From Marisediminitalea alba (lineage in GTDB: Bacteria > Pseudomonadota > Gammaproteobacteria > Enterobacterales > Alteromonadaceae), in NCBI RefSeq assembly GCF_002993365.1, contig NZ_PVNP01000198.1:91232-155231 (forward strand): a stretch of 64,000 bases of DNA. The letters run 5' to 3'. The notes under the pieces were generated by a model. That model had not been told where the DNA came from. It was given only the letters and a program-made list of their open reading frames with translations, and did no database searches. Shown here one piece after another: positions 44,050-53,750 of this stretch (positions are counted from its first letter, which is position 1; the number at the start of each line of letters is the position of its first letter). A program made the translations under genes and the position numbers.

Positions 44050-44589
44050 GATGCAAGCAATTTAACGTCTATATGATAAGTGTGCGGTACTTCGGTTGGC
44101 GTCACATGATGCTCAACCCGTTGCGAGAAATTCGCTGCTGTGCCATCAATAAGCCCCTCAGCCAGGGCATAAAGGTCGTGCATGGAATGATATTCCATCT
44201 TAATTGTGTCGGGAGTACGTTCCAGTACCTTAAACGAAGGCAGGTCAGCGTCAGGGTACAACTTCCTGGCCTGCACATGGATATCATCATCCAGGCAATC
44301 GAGGATCTCCAGCACCGACTGTCGGTTGGCCATCATCTCGGCATGACCTGCCGATAACACCGTGAACAGGTACTCGCCATAATCGTACAATAAATCGTTC
44401 AGTGGCCGGCCGGTCTTATTGACCAGCACCACCATAATTTTTCGCAGCTCACTGAAAGTGATAATAACCCACCGCGGTAAAAGCACCGTCATTCTCCAGG
44501 TTTGCCTTAACCAACACTTCGTCGGCAAACTCAGGTGAGATATTGTCCTCGAGCATTTCCACCAATGACGTGAACACAATTCCAAGCAT
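44046..44589 (-). pseudogene. Frameshifted HNOB (haem NO-binding) sensor protein
   Basis: An H-NOX/HNOB-family haem sensor of about 180 residues split by a frameshift. The N-terminal 46 residues read in one frame from ATG 44589 (MLGIVFTSLVEML to VGYYHFQ) and reach TGA at 44449-44451; the rest continues in the next frame from SELRKIMVVLVNKTG to DVKLLAS. The haem-ligand histidine is in DDDIHVQARKLYP, and the YxSxR haem-propionate motif reads YHSMH, with His for Arg. Intact HNOB proteins bind NO and control a partner kinase or c-di-GMP enzyme, here the adjacent PAS-GGDEF-EAL pseudogene. No start codon for the downstream fragment keeps the family N-terminus. Confidence 0.87.
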
Positions 44590-44726
44590 AGCAACTTTCC
44601 CTAAATCCTATGGCAATTGGTATTAAGTGTAGAAGAAGTGGCTGAAAGTACACACAAATTGCCCGCTAAAACAGGATTTTTAGACTAAAGGTGATAGCAC
44701 TGGGGGGACGTTTTACAGAAATGTGT

Positions 44727-44748
44727 GCGCCCTGTGAAGCGAGGGCGC
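44727..44748 (-). terminator. Hairpin after parC
   Basis: GCGCCCT at 44727-44733 pairs with AGGGCGC at 44742-44748 across an 8-nt loop, 11 bp beyond the parC stop. The following minus-strand sequence is only moderately T-rich (ACACATTTCTG), so termination may be weak. Confidence 0.5.
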
Positions 44749-44758
44749 TAAATAACAG

Positions 44759-47011
44759 TTAAATTTCGATGTCGACCTGGTCAACGCGCTGTAACCCGCG
44801 GGGGAGCTTATTACCGCGACGACCGCGCTCGCCCTGGTAGTGCGCCAGATCGTCCGCGCTCAGGGTCATACTTCGTTTGCCCGCAGTAATTTTAACTGCC
44901 GCACCTTCAGGAACGACCGCAAGCACTTTGACATACTCTTCGTGGGTTTGCGCTTTGGCCGATGGGATACTGATAAGCTTGTTCCCCTTACCTTTACCCA
45001 GGCTCGGCAAATCCCGTAATGGAAACAGCAACATACGACCTTCGTTTGAAATAGCCATGCACCAGTCAGTTGCCAGGTTATCCACTCGCTGCGGGGCGAG
45101 CACTTTGGCACCAGTCGGCAGGTTAAGATAGGCTTTACCTGCTTTGTTTTTACTGATCATATCAGCAAAGGTGCCAACGAAACCGTAGCCAGCGTCGGAG
45201 GCCATCAGGTACTTTCCGTCATCTGCGCCCATCACTACATGGCTAAACTGCTCCCCGGCCACCACACTGAAGCGACCGGTCAGAGGCTCACCCTGACTTC
45301 GGGCCGATGGCAAGCCATGCGCATCACAGGAGAATGCCCGCCCGGAGGTGTCGAGAAATACCACTGGCTGATTACTGCGCCCCTGCGCACTGGCAAGGTA
45401 CTTATCGCCTGACTTATAACTTAAGGCCTCAGCATCAATATCGTGCCCTTTAGCGCACCGTGCCCAGCCTTTTTCAGAAAGCACTACAGTAACGGCTTCA
45501 CTGGGCACCAGTTCTTTCTCGCTCAGAGCCTTAGCTTCCGCTCGCTCAACAATAGGAGAACGGCGGTCATCACCGTAGATTTCAGCATCCTGGAGAATCT
45601 CTTTCTTAATCAGTGTTTTTAAACGGCGATCGGAGCCAAGTAACTGCTGCAGATGGTCGCGTTCTTTTTCCAGCTCTTCCTGCTCACCCCGAATTTTCAT
45701 TTCTTCGAGCTTGGCAAGGTGGCGCAGTTTTAATTCGAGAATGGCTTCGGCCTGTTTGTCACTCAGACTAAAGCGGCGCATTAACTCCGCTTTGGGTTCA
45801 TCGTGGAAGCGGATAATTTCAATTACCTCATCAATATTCAAAAAGGCAATCATTAAACCTTCAAGAATATGCAGGCGAGCCAGTACTTTATCCAGACGGA
45901 ATTGTAATCGACGAGTGACAGTATCTTTTCTGAATACCAGCCATTCACTCAGGATAGCCCGCAAATCCTTGACCTGCGGCCGGCCATCCAGGCCAATCAT
46001 ATTCAGGTTAACCCGGTAACTTTTTTCCAGATCGGTGGTGGCAAACAGATGCTGCATCAATTGTTCGGTATCGACCCGGTTAGACCGTGGCACAACCACC
46101 AGCCGGGTGGGATTTTCATGATCTGATTCATCGCGCAAATCGCTGACCATGGGTAACTTTTTGGCCTGCATCTGGCCGGCAATCTGTTCCAGAATTTTCG
46201 CACCCGAAGACTGATGCGGCAGTGCAGTAATAACCACATCGCCATTTTCTTCATGATACTTAGCGCGCATCTTAATGCTGCCGCGCCCGGTTTCGTAGAG
46301 CTTACGAATATCACTGCGCGGGGTAATAATTTCGGCATCGGTGGGATAGTCAGGACCCTGAATATCCTCAAGTAATTCATGTAGCTCGGATTTGCTGTTA
46401 TCCAGTAATCTGGCACAGGCATTAGCGACTTCACGCACATTGTGCGGCGGAATATCGGTGGCCATCCCCACGGCAATACCGGTTACCCCGTTAAGCAGGA
46501 TATGCGGTAATCGTGCTGGCAGCACCTGCGGCTCGTTAAGCGTGCCGTCAAAGTTAGGGATCCAGTCAACGGTTCCCTGGCCCAGTTCTGACAACAGTAC
46601 TTCACTGAATTTAGACAGCCGCGCCTCGGTATAACGCATAGCAGCAAATGACTTAGGATCGTCTGGCGCTCCCCAATTGCCCTGGCCGTCGACCAACGGA
46701 TAGCGATAGGAAAAAGGCTGAGCCATGAGGACCATGGCTTCGTAACACGCAGAATCACCATGGGGGTGGAATTTACCCAGTACATCACCCACGGTACGGG
46801 CTGACTTTTTGTACTTTGCCGTGGAGCTCAGGCCCAGATCGGACATCGCATAAATAATCCGCCGCTGTACGGGTTTGAGGCCATCACCAATATTGGGTAA
46901 GGCACGGTCCATGATGACATACATGGAGTAATTCAGATAAGCGTCTTCAGTAAATCGTCGAATGGGGAGCTGTTCGACACCGTCTTGGTTAATGGTAATT
47001 TCGTCGCTCAT
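44759..47011 (-). CDS. parC: DNA topoisomerase IV subunit A
   Basis: Decatenates daughter chromosomes together with ParE. 750 residues. The quinolone-resistance region reads KFHPHGDSACYEAM near residues 75-88 with the susceptible Ser and Glu in place; the catalytic tyrosine lies in MRYTEARLS near 120. The C-terminal half is the short ParC-type beta-pinwheel. parE is not upstream: the neighbour is a divergent kinase, so parC stands alone here. Confidence 0.96.
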   Translation of the reverse strand: MSDEITINQDGVEQLPIRRFTEDAYLNYSMYVIMDRALPNIGDGLKPVQRRIIYAMSDLGLSSTAKYKKSARTVGDVLGKFHPHGDSACYEAMVLMAQPFSYRYPLVDGQGNWGAPDDPKSFAAMRYTEARLSKFSEVLLSELGQGTVDWIPNFDGTLNEPQVLPARLPHILLNGVTGIAVGMATDIPPHNVREVANACARLLDNSKSELHELLEDIQGPDYPTDAEIITPRSDIRKLYETGRGSIKMRAKYHEENGDVVITALPHQSSGAKILEQIAGQMQAKKLPMVSDLRDESDHENPTRLVVVPRSNRVDTEQLMQHLFATTDLEKSYRVNLNMIGLDGRPQVKDLRAILSEWLVFRKDTVTRRLQFRLDKVLARLHILEGLMIAFLNIDEVIEIIRFHDEPKAELMRRFSLSDKQAEAILELKLRHLAKLEEMKIRGEQEELEKERDHLQQLLGSDRRLKTLIKKEILQDAEIYGDDRRSPIVERAEAKALSEKELVPSEAVTVVLSEKGWARCAKGHDIDAEALSYKSGDKYLASAQGRSNQPVVFLDTSGRAFSCDAHGLPSARSQGEPLTGRFSVVAGEQFSHVVMGADDGKYLMASDAGYGFVGTFADMISKNKAGKAYLNLPTGAKVLAPQRVDNLATDWCMAISNEGRMLLFPLRDLPSLGKGKGNKLISIPSAKAQTHEEYVKVLAVVPEGAAVKITAGKRSMTLSADDLAHYQGERGRRGNKLPRGLQRVDQVDIEI

Positions 47012-47240
47012 GGGTACTGTTTTATTCTCGTCTTATTATTTACACCAATCCGCCGGGGGAGTGTGAGTTGCCGCAAAGATTTTCACCCCATTGTGAGTGA
47101 ATCCGCCATGAAGCGCAATAGATCATCTGTGTCACCCCGGGCAGATTAATCCTTATTCAATCAAGCTTTTGCAGACGAGCCAAAGTTAGGGTTTAATAAG
47201 CGTTTGGCAACCGCCATCTGTATTTAAAGGCGCACTCATT

Positions 47241-50200
47241 TTGATCGGCAAATTCTCCGTTATCCGCTGGCTACTTTTGCTTACCTGGCTCAGCCTGCCA
47301 GCGCACGCCGGTGTGCATCTGTATGACGGTGAACAAACCCAACTGCTGGCCGACAACTTTGCTATTCAGCATGAGCAGTCTTCGCCCTTTACCATCAGTG
47401 ACATCCTCAAACGTCGCCACGAATTTATTTACCAGGCCGACAATAACCCCAACTATGGTTTCAGCGATAAAGGTCTGTGGCTGTATGCTGAGCTGTCCAA
47501 CTTGTCCCACAACACCGACTGGGTATTCTCATTAAACTTCAGTCAGCTCGATACGGTTGACTTCTACCTGGTGATTAACAACGAGGTGGTATCGCAGAGT
47601 CATCAGGGCAAGCTACAACGCGAACAGCTTTACCGCGTGCCGACCTTTAACACCAGCATTTCCATTGGGGAAGAAGCTGAACTGTTTATCCGCGTACAGA
47701 GCGATTCTTCCAGCCTGATTGCACCGATTTATGTAATGTCTGAGGCGGCCGAAATTCGCATCAGCCAGGTAGATAACCTTATCTGGGGCCTGTTTTATGG
47801 CGGACTGTTCATTCTCGCTATCTACAATCTGGTGCTCTACTTTGGTTCCCGTGAGCCAAGCCTGATTGCCTATGTGGCTTATATCGTTACCGTACTGGTC
47901 TGGCAGTTTGTATGGGGCGGCCACATCGACTTTTTCTTTCCTGATTCCCTGTCACCACTACTGTCGCCCTATACGTCGCTGATATTCTCATTAATAGGCA
48001 TCAGTTCCGGCATTTTCTCGCTGATATTTCTGGAAACCAAAGCCAATTCACCGTTCATGCATCCGGTGGTTGTGGCCTTTTTATGGTTGCAGGCCATTAT
48101 GGGACTGGCTACGCTGGTCGATATCTTCCCACCGGTATGGGAGCATAATCTGGTGTATGGCATTGGCATGTTGTCGATCACCAGTTACATCGCTGCGGGG
48201 TTTGAAGCCTACGGTAAACACTACAAACCGGCCCGTTATTTTATTTTTGCCTGGGGTATTCTGGCCACCGGCGCCATCGTTGGCATGCTTAGTCTGGTGG
48301 GTATTTTGCCGTCGAACCTGCTTACCACCTATTGTTTTCAGGTGGCGGTATTCTGTGAGGCAGGCCTGTTTTCAATAGCCCTGATGGAGAAAAGCCGCAG
48401 CCAGCTTGAGAACGAAGTCAGCCAGGCCACCGACGAACTACGTCATAATATGGAGCTGATAGAAGAGCAAAACGCCCGGCTCGACATCGCCCGTAAAGAC
48501 GCCATTAAAGCCAGTAATGTTAAGTCACAGTTTCTGGCTAACATGAGTCACGAGATCCGCACGCCGCTGAACGCTATTTTAGGTTTCAGTAAAGAGCTCA
48601 CTAACCTCACCCTGCCGGTGGATAAAATGGAACAGGTGCGGATCATCAACACCGCGGCCGACAACCTGCTTACCATTGTTAATGACGTGCTGGACTTCTC
48701 AAAAATCGAAGCCGGTAAACTACAAATTAATAATCAGCCATTCTCACCCAACTCTTTGATTGAAGAGATGGTGACCATTATGTCGAAGTCGGCACATATG
48801 AAAGGACTGGAGTTTATTCTTGAATTGGGCCCGTTACCGGAAAAACTGATTGGCGACGTATTCCGTATCCGGCAAATCCTTAACAACCTATTAAGCAATG
48901 CTCTGAAATTTACCTCGTCAGGCTATATCAAATTAGCCGTTCAAGGCAAGGCGCTGCAACACGGCATTCATGAACTGGAGATTAAGATCGAAGATACTGG
49001 GATTGGTATCAGCCGTAAGGATAAGAACAAGCTGTTCAGTGCGTTTTCACAAATAGATGATGCGCTGAATCGCAGCTATCAGGGGACCGGCCTGGGCTTG
49101 GTGATCTGTCAGGAACTGGTTAAGTTAATGCGCGGCCAACTTACCCTCAAAACCACACCAGGACAAGGCAGCATCTTTACCGTAGTGCTGCGAACCAACC
49201 AGTTAAGCCAACGTTACGCACTCTCGCCATTGCCTGAATGGCTTAACAAGCGGGTATTAATTTTTGATCCGCACCCCCAGAGCCGCCGCGCTAGTGCGCA
49301 AATGATGATTAGCCTGGGAGCCAGGGTATATTGCGTGGAATCCATTGCCCACCTTCAGTCTCTACAAGAAGCATTTGATTACCTGTTTGCCACCCTGCCA
49401 ACGATGAAAAAAGCTTCCCGTGAGCAAATGCTCGAAGCCTTGTGCGTATTTAACGCCGGCAAGCGAATTCTATGGTACTCCGGTGACGAGCCACTGACCG
49501 ATTTTCCTGCCTACACCGAGGATTTTGAGGCCCAGGTCAGAATGCCACTCACCATTACCAAGCTCGAGGGGATTGTTCACGGCAACATTAAAGAAAAAGT
49601 ATCTCCCCAGCAGAGTAAACTCAACACCTTGCCGAAAGCCCGTATCCTGGCGGTGGACGATATGGACATGAACCTGAAACTGCTGGATACCTGGCTGGCT
49701 GATTCGCCGGTGCAACTCACCTTGTCCACCAGTGGTCAGGACTCAGTGAATCGCTGTAAAAATGAAGAGTTTGATTTGATTCTGATGGATGTTCAGATGC
49801 CAGGCATGGATGGCATTCAGGCTACCCGCCACATCCGTAAGACGCCGCTTAACGCCGGAACCCCAATTATTGCCGTTACCGCCCATGCATTTAAGGAAGA
49901 GCAGGAACGCCTGCTATCATCCGGCATGGAAGATTATCTGCCCAAGCCCATTGAGTTTTCCACGCTTATCACCCTGATTAAACGCTGGTGTCAGGGCGTA
50001 GACAGCAGTGCCATGGCGCTGCCAACGCTGGACTGGCAGCTGGCCCTTAAGCGTGCTAATCAGAATCGGGATTTGGCGATGGAACTGCTTCGTGAGTTTA
50101 TTGCTCATTTACCGCAAGCGGCAGAGATCATCAGAAGTGAATGGGATGCCCGGCATTACAAGGGCGTCCAGGATGAGATCCACCGCCTCCATGGTGCCTG

Positions 50201-50378
50201 TTGCTACACTGGAGTCCCTAAACTCCAGGCATTGGCCAATGAGATGGAATCAGCCCTCAAACTGGGCAATCATTATGAAGTGGCAGAAATGCTGCCGACC
50301 ATCATTCTGGAATGTGAAATCGCGGCCGCCCAGGCTGACAAGTTTATCCAGGACAACGGGGCATTTAATTCCCACTAA
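47241..50378 (+). CDS. BarA-like tripartite hybrid histidine kinase with 7TMR-DISM sensor
   Basis: A 1045-residue inner-membrane kinase starting at a TTG after AAAGG. Order: signal peptide (about 1-24), periplasmic 7TMR-DISM extracellular domain (about 30-170), seven membrane helices (about 180-390), coiled coil, HisKA with the phospho-His in NMSHEIRTPLN near 437, HATPase with GTGLGLVI near 615, a degenerate receiver, a full receiver with LAVDD near 803 and phospho-Asp in LILMDVQMPGMDG near 850, and a C-terminal HPt with HRLHGACCYTGVP near 980. The receiver-HPt part closely resembles BarA/GacS, which signals to UvrY/GacA. The sensor differs from the HAMP-type input of BarA. No response-regulator gene is adjacent. 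Confidence 0.9.
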   Translation: MIGKFSVIRWLLLLTWLSLPAHAGVHLYDGEQTQLLADNFAIQHEQSSPFTISDILKRRHEFIYQADNNPNYGFSDKGLWLYAELSNLSHNTDWVFSLNFSQLDTVDFYLVINNEVVSQSHQGKLQREQLYRVPTFNTSISIGEEAELFIRVQSDSSSLIAPIYVMSEAAEIRISQVDNLIWGLFYGGLFILAIYNLVLYFGSREPSLIAYVAYIVTVLVWQFVWGGHIDFFFPDSLSPLLSPYTSLIFSLIGISSGIFSLIFLETKANSPFMHPVVVAFLWLQAIMGLATLVDIFPPVWEHNLVYGIGMLSITSYIAAGFEAYGKHYKPARYFIFAWGILATGAIVGMLSLVGILPSNLLTTYCFQVAVFCEAGLFSIALMEKSRSQLENEVSQATDELRHNMELIEEQNARLDIARKDAIKASNVKSQFLANMSHEIRTPLNAILGFSKELTNLTLPVDKMEQVRIINTAADNLLTIVNDVLDFSKIEAGKLQINNQPFSPNSLIEEMVTIMSKSAHMKGLEFILELGPLPEKLIGDVFRIRQILNNLLSNALKFTSSGYIKLAVQGKALQHGIHELEIKIEDTGIGISRKDKNKLFSAFSQIDDALNRSYQGTGLGLVICQELVKLMRGQLTLKTTPGQGSIFTVVLRTNQLSQRYALSPLPEWLNKRVLIFDPHPQSRRASAQMMISLGARVYCVESIAHLQSLQEAFDYLFATLPTMKKASREQMLEALCVFNAGKRILWYSGDEPLTDFPAYTEDFEAQVRMPLTITKLEGIVHGNIKEKVSPQQSKLNTLPKARILAVDDMDMNLKLLDTWLADSPVQLTLSTSGQDSVNRCKNEEFDLILMDVQMPGMDGIQATRHIRKTPLNAGTPIIAVTAHAFKEEQERLLSSGMEDYLPKPIEFSTLITLIKRWCQGVDSSAMALPTLDWQLALKRANQNRDLAMELLREFIAHLPQAAEIIRSEWDARHYKGVQDEIHRLHGACCYTGVPKLQALANEMESALKLGNHYEVAEMLPTIILECEIAAAQADKFIQDNGAFNSH

Positions 50379-51064
50379 GCCTGTTCTCGTAAACGCGCTA
50401 CCTGGCATTCACGTAACAGCCCGACAAACTCGCCCGGCTCACGGTCTAACTCGCTGGCGGAAATAAACACGTCATAGCCCAGCGCACTTCTTACCGCTGT
50501 CATGCGATTAGCCAGAATTGCCTTAATACCAGTTAAGGTCTCACCATTTTCCAGTACGAAGGGCTTATCTTCAAACAAACTGCTGCTGTAGCAGCCGCCG
50601 GTTGAACAGGACTTGTCCTGAGCGTGAACCATCAGTGGCCGTTGTTCAATAATGATGTGCGAGGCCAGACGCGGCGAGATGGTGGTTAAAAATTCGTCGT
50701 ACCGTTTTAACTTAAACCCCACTAGTTCCAGGGTGTCATGGTCCAGCCCACGGCTCACCCGGGGGCAATCCACCCGCTGGATATCGTCCCAGGCAATATG
50801 CCATTGTCCGCAGCGATGCTGGTAGCTTACTTTATCGCGGCCGATAGCCAGACTATGCGGCGGCTCCCGTAATTTAAACCAGCCCACTAATATGGTCACA
50901 ATGCCGCCACTTATGGCAAAGATGAGGGGTAGAAACAACCAGTCAGGGCTCAGGCTCAACGCCACTGAAGCAATCAGCAATACGGCTACGCCAACCAGTA
51001 GCGTGGTCAGGCCGTTGCGCTTAGCGGTAGAGCGGATAAAAATGTAATCATCGCTGGAAGACAT
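50375..51064 (-). CDS. DUF2982 family membrane protein
   Basis: A 229-residue protein with two membrane helices near residues 15-60 and a cytoplasmic PH-like domain containing IAWDDIQRVDCPRV near 95-108, resembling DUF2982 of Alteromonadales and Vibrionales. The ATG at 51064 is preferred because it starts just before FIRSTAKRNG; an earlier start would only add residues overlapping the small upstream gene. It overlaps the convergent kinase gene by four bases. Function unknown. Confidence 0.8.
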   Translation of the reverse strand: MSSSDDYIFIRSTAKRNGLTTLLVGVAVLLIASVALSLSPDWLFLPLIFAISGGIVTILVGWFKLREPPHSLAIGRDKVSYQHRCGQWHIAWDDIQRVDCPRVSRGLDHDTLELVGFKLKRYDEFLTTISPRLASHIIIEQRPLMVHAQDKSCSTGGCYSSSLFEDKPFVLENGETLTGIKAILANRMTAVRSALGYDVFISASELDREPGEFVGLLRECQVARLREQA

Positions 51065-51221
51065 AGAAATACACCACAAACATTAATATTGTCCAAATCA
51101 CATACAGGCGCATACGTTTACAAAACGGGCAGTTCGTTGACCACCAGCCGGCCTTGTTTTTACTCCCCTTTACAGAGGACTCTGTCTGGCTCTGGTTCGT
51201 CATTTTGTTGGGCTCAGGCAT
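51048..51221 (-). CDS. 57-residue CxxC membrane protein overlapping the DUF2982 gene
   Basis: An ATG at 51221 opens a 57-codon frame that ends at 51048, overlapping the DUF2982 start by 17 bases. The protein has a polar N-terminal half, the cysteine pair CPFCKR at residues 31-36, and one membrane helix (about 38-55) of aromatic and aliphatic residues. Met7 is an alternative start. The tight overlap and the CxxC-helix pattern suggest a real, translationally coupled gene; I do not recognise a family. Confidence 0.6.
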   Translation of the reverse strand: MPEPNKMTNQSQTESSVKGSKNKAGWWSTNCPFCKRMRLYVIWTILMFVVYFYVFQR

Positions 51222-51421
51222 ACGCGGTACTGTTCATTTAAACGACGGATTTGAGTAAATAGTTTATCATGCCCCGGTTGCAACGCTGAGGGAATATATT
51301 TAGCACGCCAATCTTGGCAAGATTTACGCACAGGGATATGATCCCGCGCAACGATAATCCGCACGGCAGTTAGCGATTTTTGCTACACTAGCCACAAATC
51401 AATGAGGCCGCAGCTAAATCT
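51222..51421 (+). promoter_or_regulatory. Promoter region of pyrB with two dyads
   Basis: An extended -10 element, TGCTACACT, lies about 35 bp before the pyrB start. Upstream are two perfect short dyads: AATCTTG-g-CAAGATT at 51310-51324 and GGGAT-atg-ATCCC at 51333-51345. Their regulator is unknown. No pyrBI-type attenuator (U-run plus terminator) is seen. Confidence 0.5.
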
Positions 51422-52432
51422 ATGTCGAGTTTCACCGGTAATCATATTCTTTCTGTCTCTCAGTTCGATCGTGATGCGATAGAACTGGTTTTTAGTGTCG
51501 CCCAAAGCATGGAACCTTACGCCAAGCGCCAAAAGAGAACCACTGTTCTTGATGGCGCAATTCTGGGTAACCTGTTTTTTGAACCCAGTACCCGAACCCG
51601 GGTGAGCTTTGGGACTGCCTTTAACCTGCTCGGCGGTGAAGTGCGGGAAACCACCGGCATGGCAAACTCTGCGCTGGCTAAAGGAGAATCCCTTTACGAT
51701 ACTGCCCGGGTACTTAGCGGCTACTCCGACATTATTGCCATGCGCCATCCGGCTGCCGGATCGGTTGCTGAATTTGCCCAAGGCAGCCGGGTACCGGTGT
51801 TAAACGGCGGTGACGGCGCCAATGAGCATCCCACCCAGGCCTTACTTGATCTGTTTACCATTAAGCGTGAACTGCAGTTTAATAACAAAACCATTGATGG
51901 TCTGCATATCGCCATGATTGGTGATTTACGTTACGGGCGAACCGTGCACTCCTTGTCTAAACTGCTGTGTTTATTCAAGAATGTTCGTTTTACTTTGATA
52001 TCTCCTAAAGAACTGGCGATGCCGGACTATATTCTGGAAGCTATCGAAAATGCCGGCCACTCGTTACAGGTTACCGACCAGCTGGAAGGGAATATGGACG
52101 CCGATATTTGTTATCAGACCCGTATTCAGGAAGAGCGCTTCCCTTCGCAGGATGAAGCCAATAAATACCGCGGAAAATTCCGTTTAAATCAGTCGATTTA
52201 CACCCGGCATTTTCAATCTAAAACCGTTATTATGCATCCGTTACCGAGGGATTCCCGTACAGAGGCTAACGAGCTGGATAACGACCTCAATCTCAACCCT
52301 AATCTGGCGATTTTCAGACAAACCGACAACGGCGTATTAGTGCGCATGGCGTTATTCGCTCTCACGCTCGGCGTGGAAAATCTGGTGAGTCAATACGAAA
52401 AGCCTGTCATCTGGTATAGCAATAAGAGCTAA
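51422..52432 (+). CDS. pyrB: Aspartate carbamoyltransferase catalytic subunit
   Basis: First committed step of pyrimidine synthesis. 336 residues, with the carbamoyl-phosphate loop STRTR at 56-60, KGES near 83 and the HPLPRDSR loop near 272-279. It is slightly longer than the Escherichia coli catalytic chain (311). No pyrI regulatory subunit follows; hemL starts 8 bp downstream, so the enzyme is likely free of the CTP-binding partner or pairs with one elsewhere. Confidence 0.95.
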   Translation: MSSFTGNHILSVSQFDRDAIELVFSVAQSMEPYAKRQKRTTVLDGAILGNLFFEPSTRTRVSFGTAFNLLGGEVRETTGMANSALAKGESLYDTARVLSGYSDIIAMRHPAAGSVAEFAQGSRVPVLNGGDGANEHPTQALLDLFTIKRELQFNNKTIDGLHIAMIGDLRYGRTVHSLSKLLCLFKNVRFTLISPKELAMPDYILEAIENAGHSLQVTDQLEGNMDADICYQTRIQEERFPSQDEANKYRGKFRLNQSIYTRHFQSKTVIMHPLPRDSRTEANELDNDLNLNPNLAIFRQTDNGVLVRMALFALTLGVENLVSQYEKPVIWYSNKS

Positions 52433-52439
52433 AAACATT

Positions 52440-53720
52440 ATGCAACGATCCGAACAACTATTTGAGCGCGCCCAACTTTCTATTCCCGGTGGCGTAAATT
52501 CACCTGTGCGAGCCTTTAAAGCAGTCGGCGGAACACCGCGCTTTATTGAAAAGGCAGACGGCCCGTATATCTATGATGTGGATGGCAAGCGATACATTGA
52601 CTATGTGCAATCATGGGGGCCTATGGTGCTGGGCCACAATAACGACAAAATCCGTGAAGCGGTTATCCATGCCGCCGCTTCGGGTTTGAGCTTTGGCGCC
52701 CCCACTGAAGCCGAAATTATTATGGCCGAAAAAGTGCGTGAGATAGTGCCATCCATGGAAATGGTCAGAATGGTGAACTCAGGCACCGAAGCCACGATGT
52801 CAGCCATTCGTCTGGCGCGTGGTTATACTGGCAAAAATAAGCTGGTGAAATTTGAAGGCTGCTATCATGGCCACGCCGATTCCCTGCTGGTAAAAGCCGG
52901 CTCCGGCGCCCTGACTCTTGGCGTACCGAGCTCTCCGGGCGTACCAGCCGACGTAGCACAGCACACCTTAACCGTTGAATACAATAACCTCGATAGCGTT
53001 AAGCAGGTGTTTGCTGAACTGGGCGACGATATTGCCTGTATTATTGTTGAGCCGGTTGCCGGCAACATGAACTGTATTCCTCCTGTCGATGGCTTTTTGC
53101 AAGGCCTGCGCGATATTTGTGACGAACACGGCGCGGTACTGATTTTTGACGAGGTGATGACTGGTTTTCGGGTTAGTCGTGGCGGCGCGCAGGAGCGCTA
53201 TGGCGTGACTCCCGACCTGACTTGCCTGGGCAAAGTCATTGGTGGCGGTATGCCGGTGGGTGCATTTGGCGGTAAAAAGTCCATCCTCACCCATATTGCG
53301 CCAACCGGCCCTATCTATCAGGCGGGCACCTTATCAGGTAACCCTATCGCCATGGCGGCGGGTCTGGCAGCAATGGAACAAATTGCTGAGCCTGGCCTTT
53401 ACGAACCTATCTTCAACAGCACCAAGGCACTGGTAGAGGGATTTCAGGCCATCGCTGATGAGCACGGTATTCCGTTTACCACCAACCACGCCGGTTCAAT
53501 GTTCGGCCTGTTTTTCACCGACGTAGATAAGGTTGTGAACTATCAGCAGGCAATTAACTGCAATCAGGAGCGCTTTAAGCAGTTTTATCACGGTATGCTC
53601 GACGAAGGTGTTTATCTGGCTCCGGCCTCTTATGAGGCGGGCTTTGTGTCTAAAATGCATACGCAGGACATTGTCGACGCTACACTTGAAGCGGCGCGCA
53701 AAGTGTTTGCCAACCTTTAA
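52440..53720 (+). CDS. hemL: Glutamate-1-semialdehyde 2,1-aminomutase
   Basis: Makes 5-aminolevulinate for haem synthesis by the C5 pathway. 426 residues, class III PLP enzyme: IPGGVNSPVRAF near 14-25, VNSGTEATMSAIRLARGYTGK near 117, the H-ADSLLVKAGSG segment near 143, FDEVMTGFRVS near 236 and the PLP lysine in LGKVIGGGMPVGAFGG near 265. Follows pyrB closely, so the two may be co-transcribed. Confidence 0.97.
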   Translation: MQRSEQLFERAQLSIPGGVNSPVRAFKAVGGTPRFIEKADGPYIYDVDGKRYIDYVQSWGPMVLGHNNDKIREAVIHAAASGLSFGAPTEAEIIMAEKVREIVPSMEMVRMVNSGTEATMSAIRLARGYTGKNKLVKFEGCYHGHADSLLVKAGSGALTLGVPSSPGVPADVAQHTLTVEYNNLDSVKQVFAELGDDIACIIVEPVAGNMNCIPPVDGFLQGLRDICDEHGAVLIFDEVMTGFRVSRGGAQERYGVTPDLTCLGKVIGGGMPVGAFGGKKSILTHIAPTGPIYQAGTLSGNPIAMAAGLAAMEQIAEPGLYEPIFNSTKALVEGFQAIADEHGIPFTTNHAGSMFGLFFTDVDKVVNYQQAINCNQERFKQFYHGMLDEGVYLAPASYEAGFVSKMHTQDIVDATLEAARKVFANL

Positions 53721-53750
53721 GTTAACGGGCGGGTCAGGAACAATGCAGGG

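Noticed and set aside
44046..44594. 182-residue protein starting at 44594
   Set aside because: Its first 46 or so residues are out of frame; the HNOB N-terminus is encoded in the neighbouring frame from 44589.
44759..47011. Quinolone-resistance mutation in parC
   Set aside because: The key Ser and Glu positions read as wild type.
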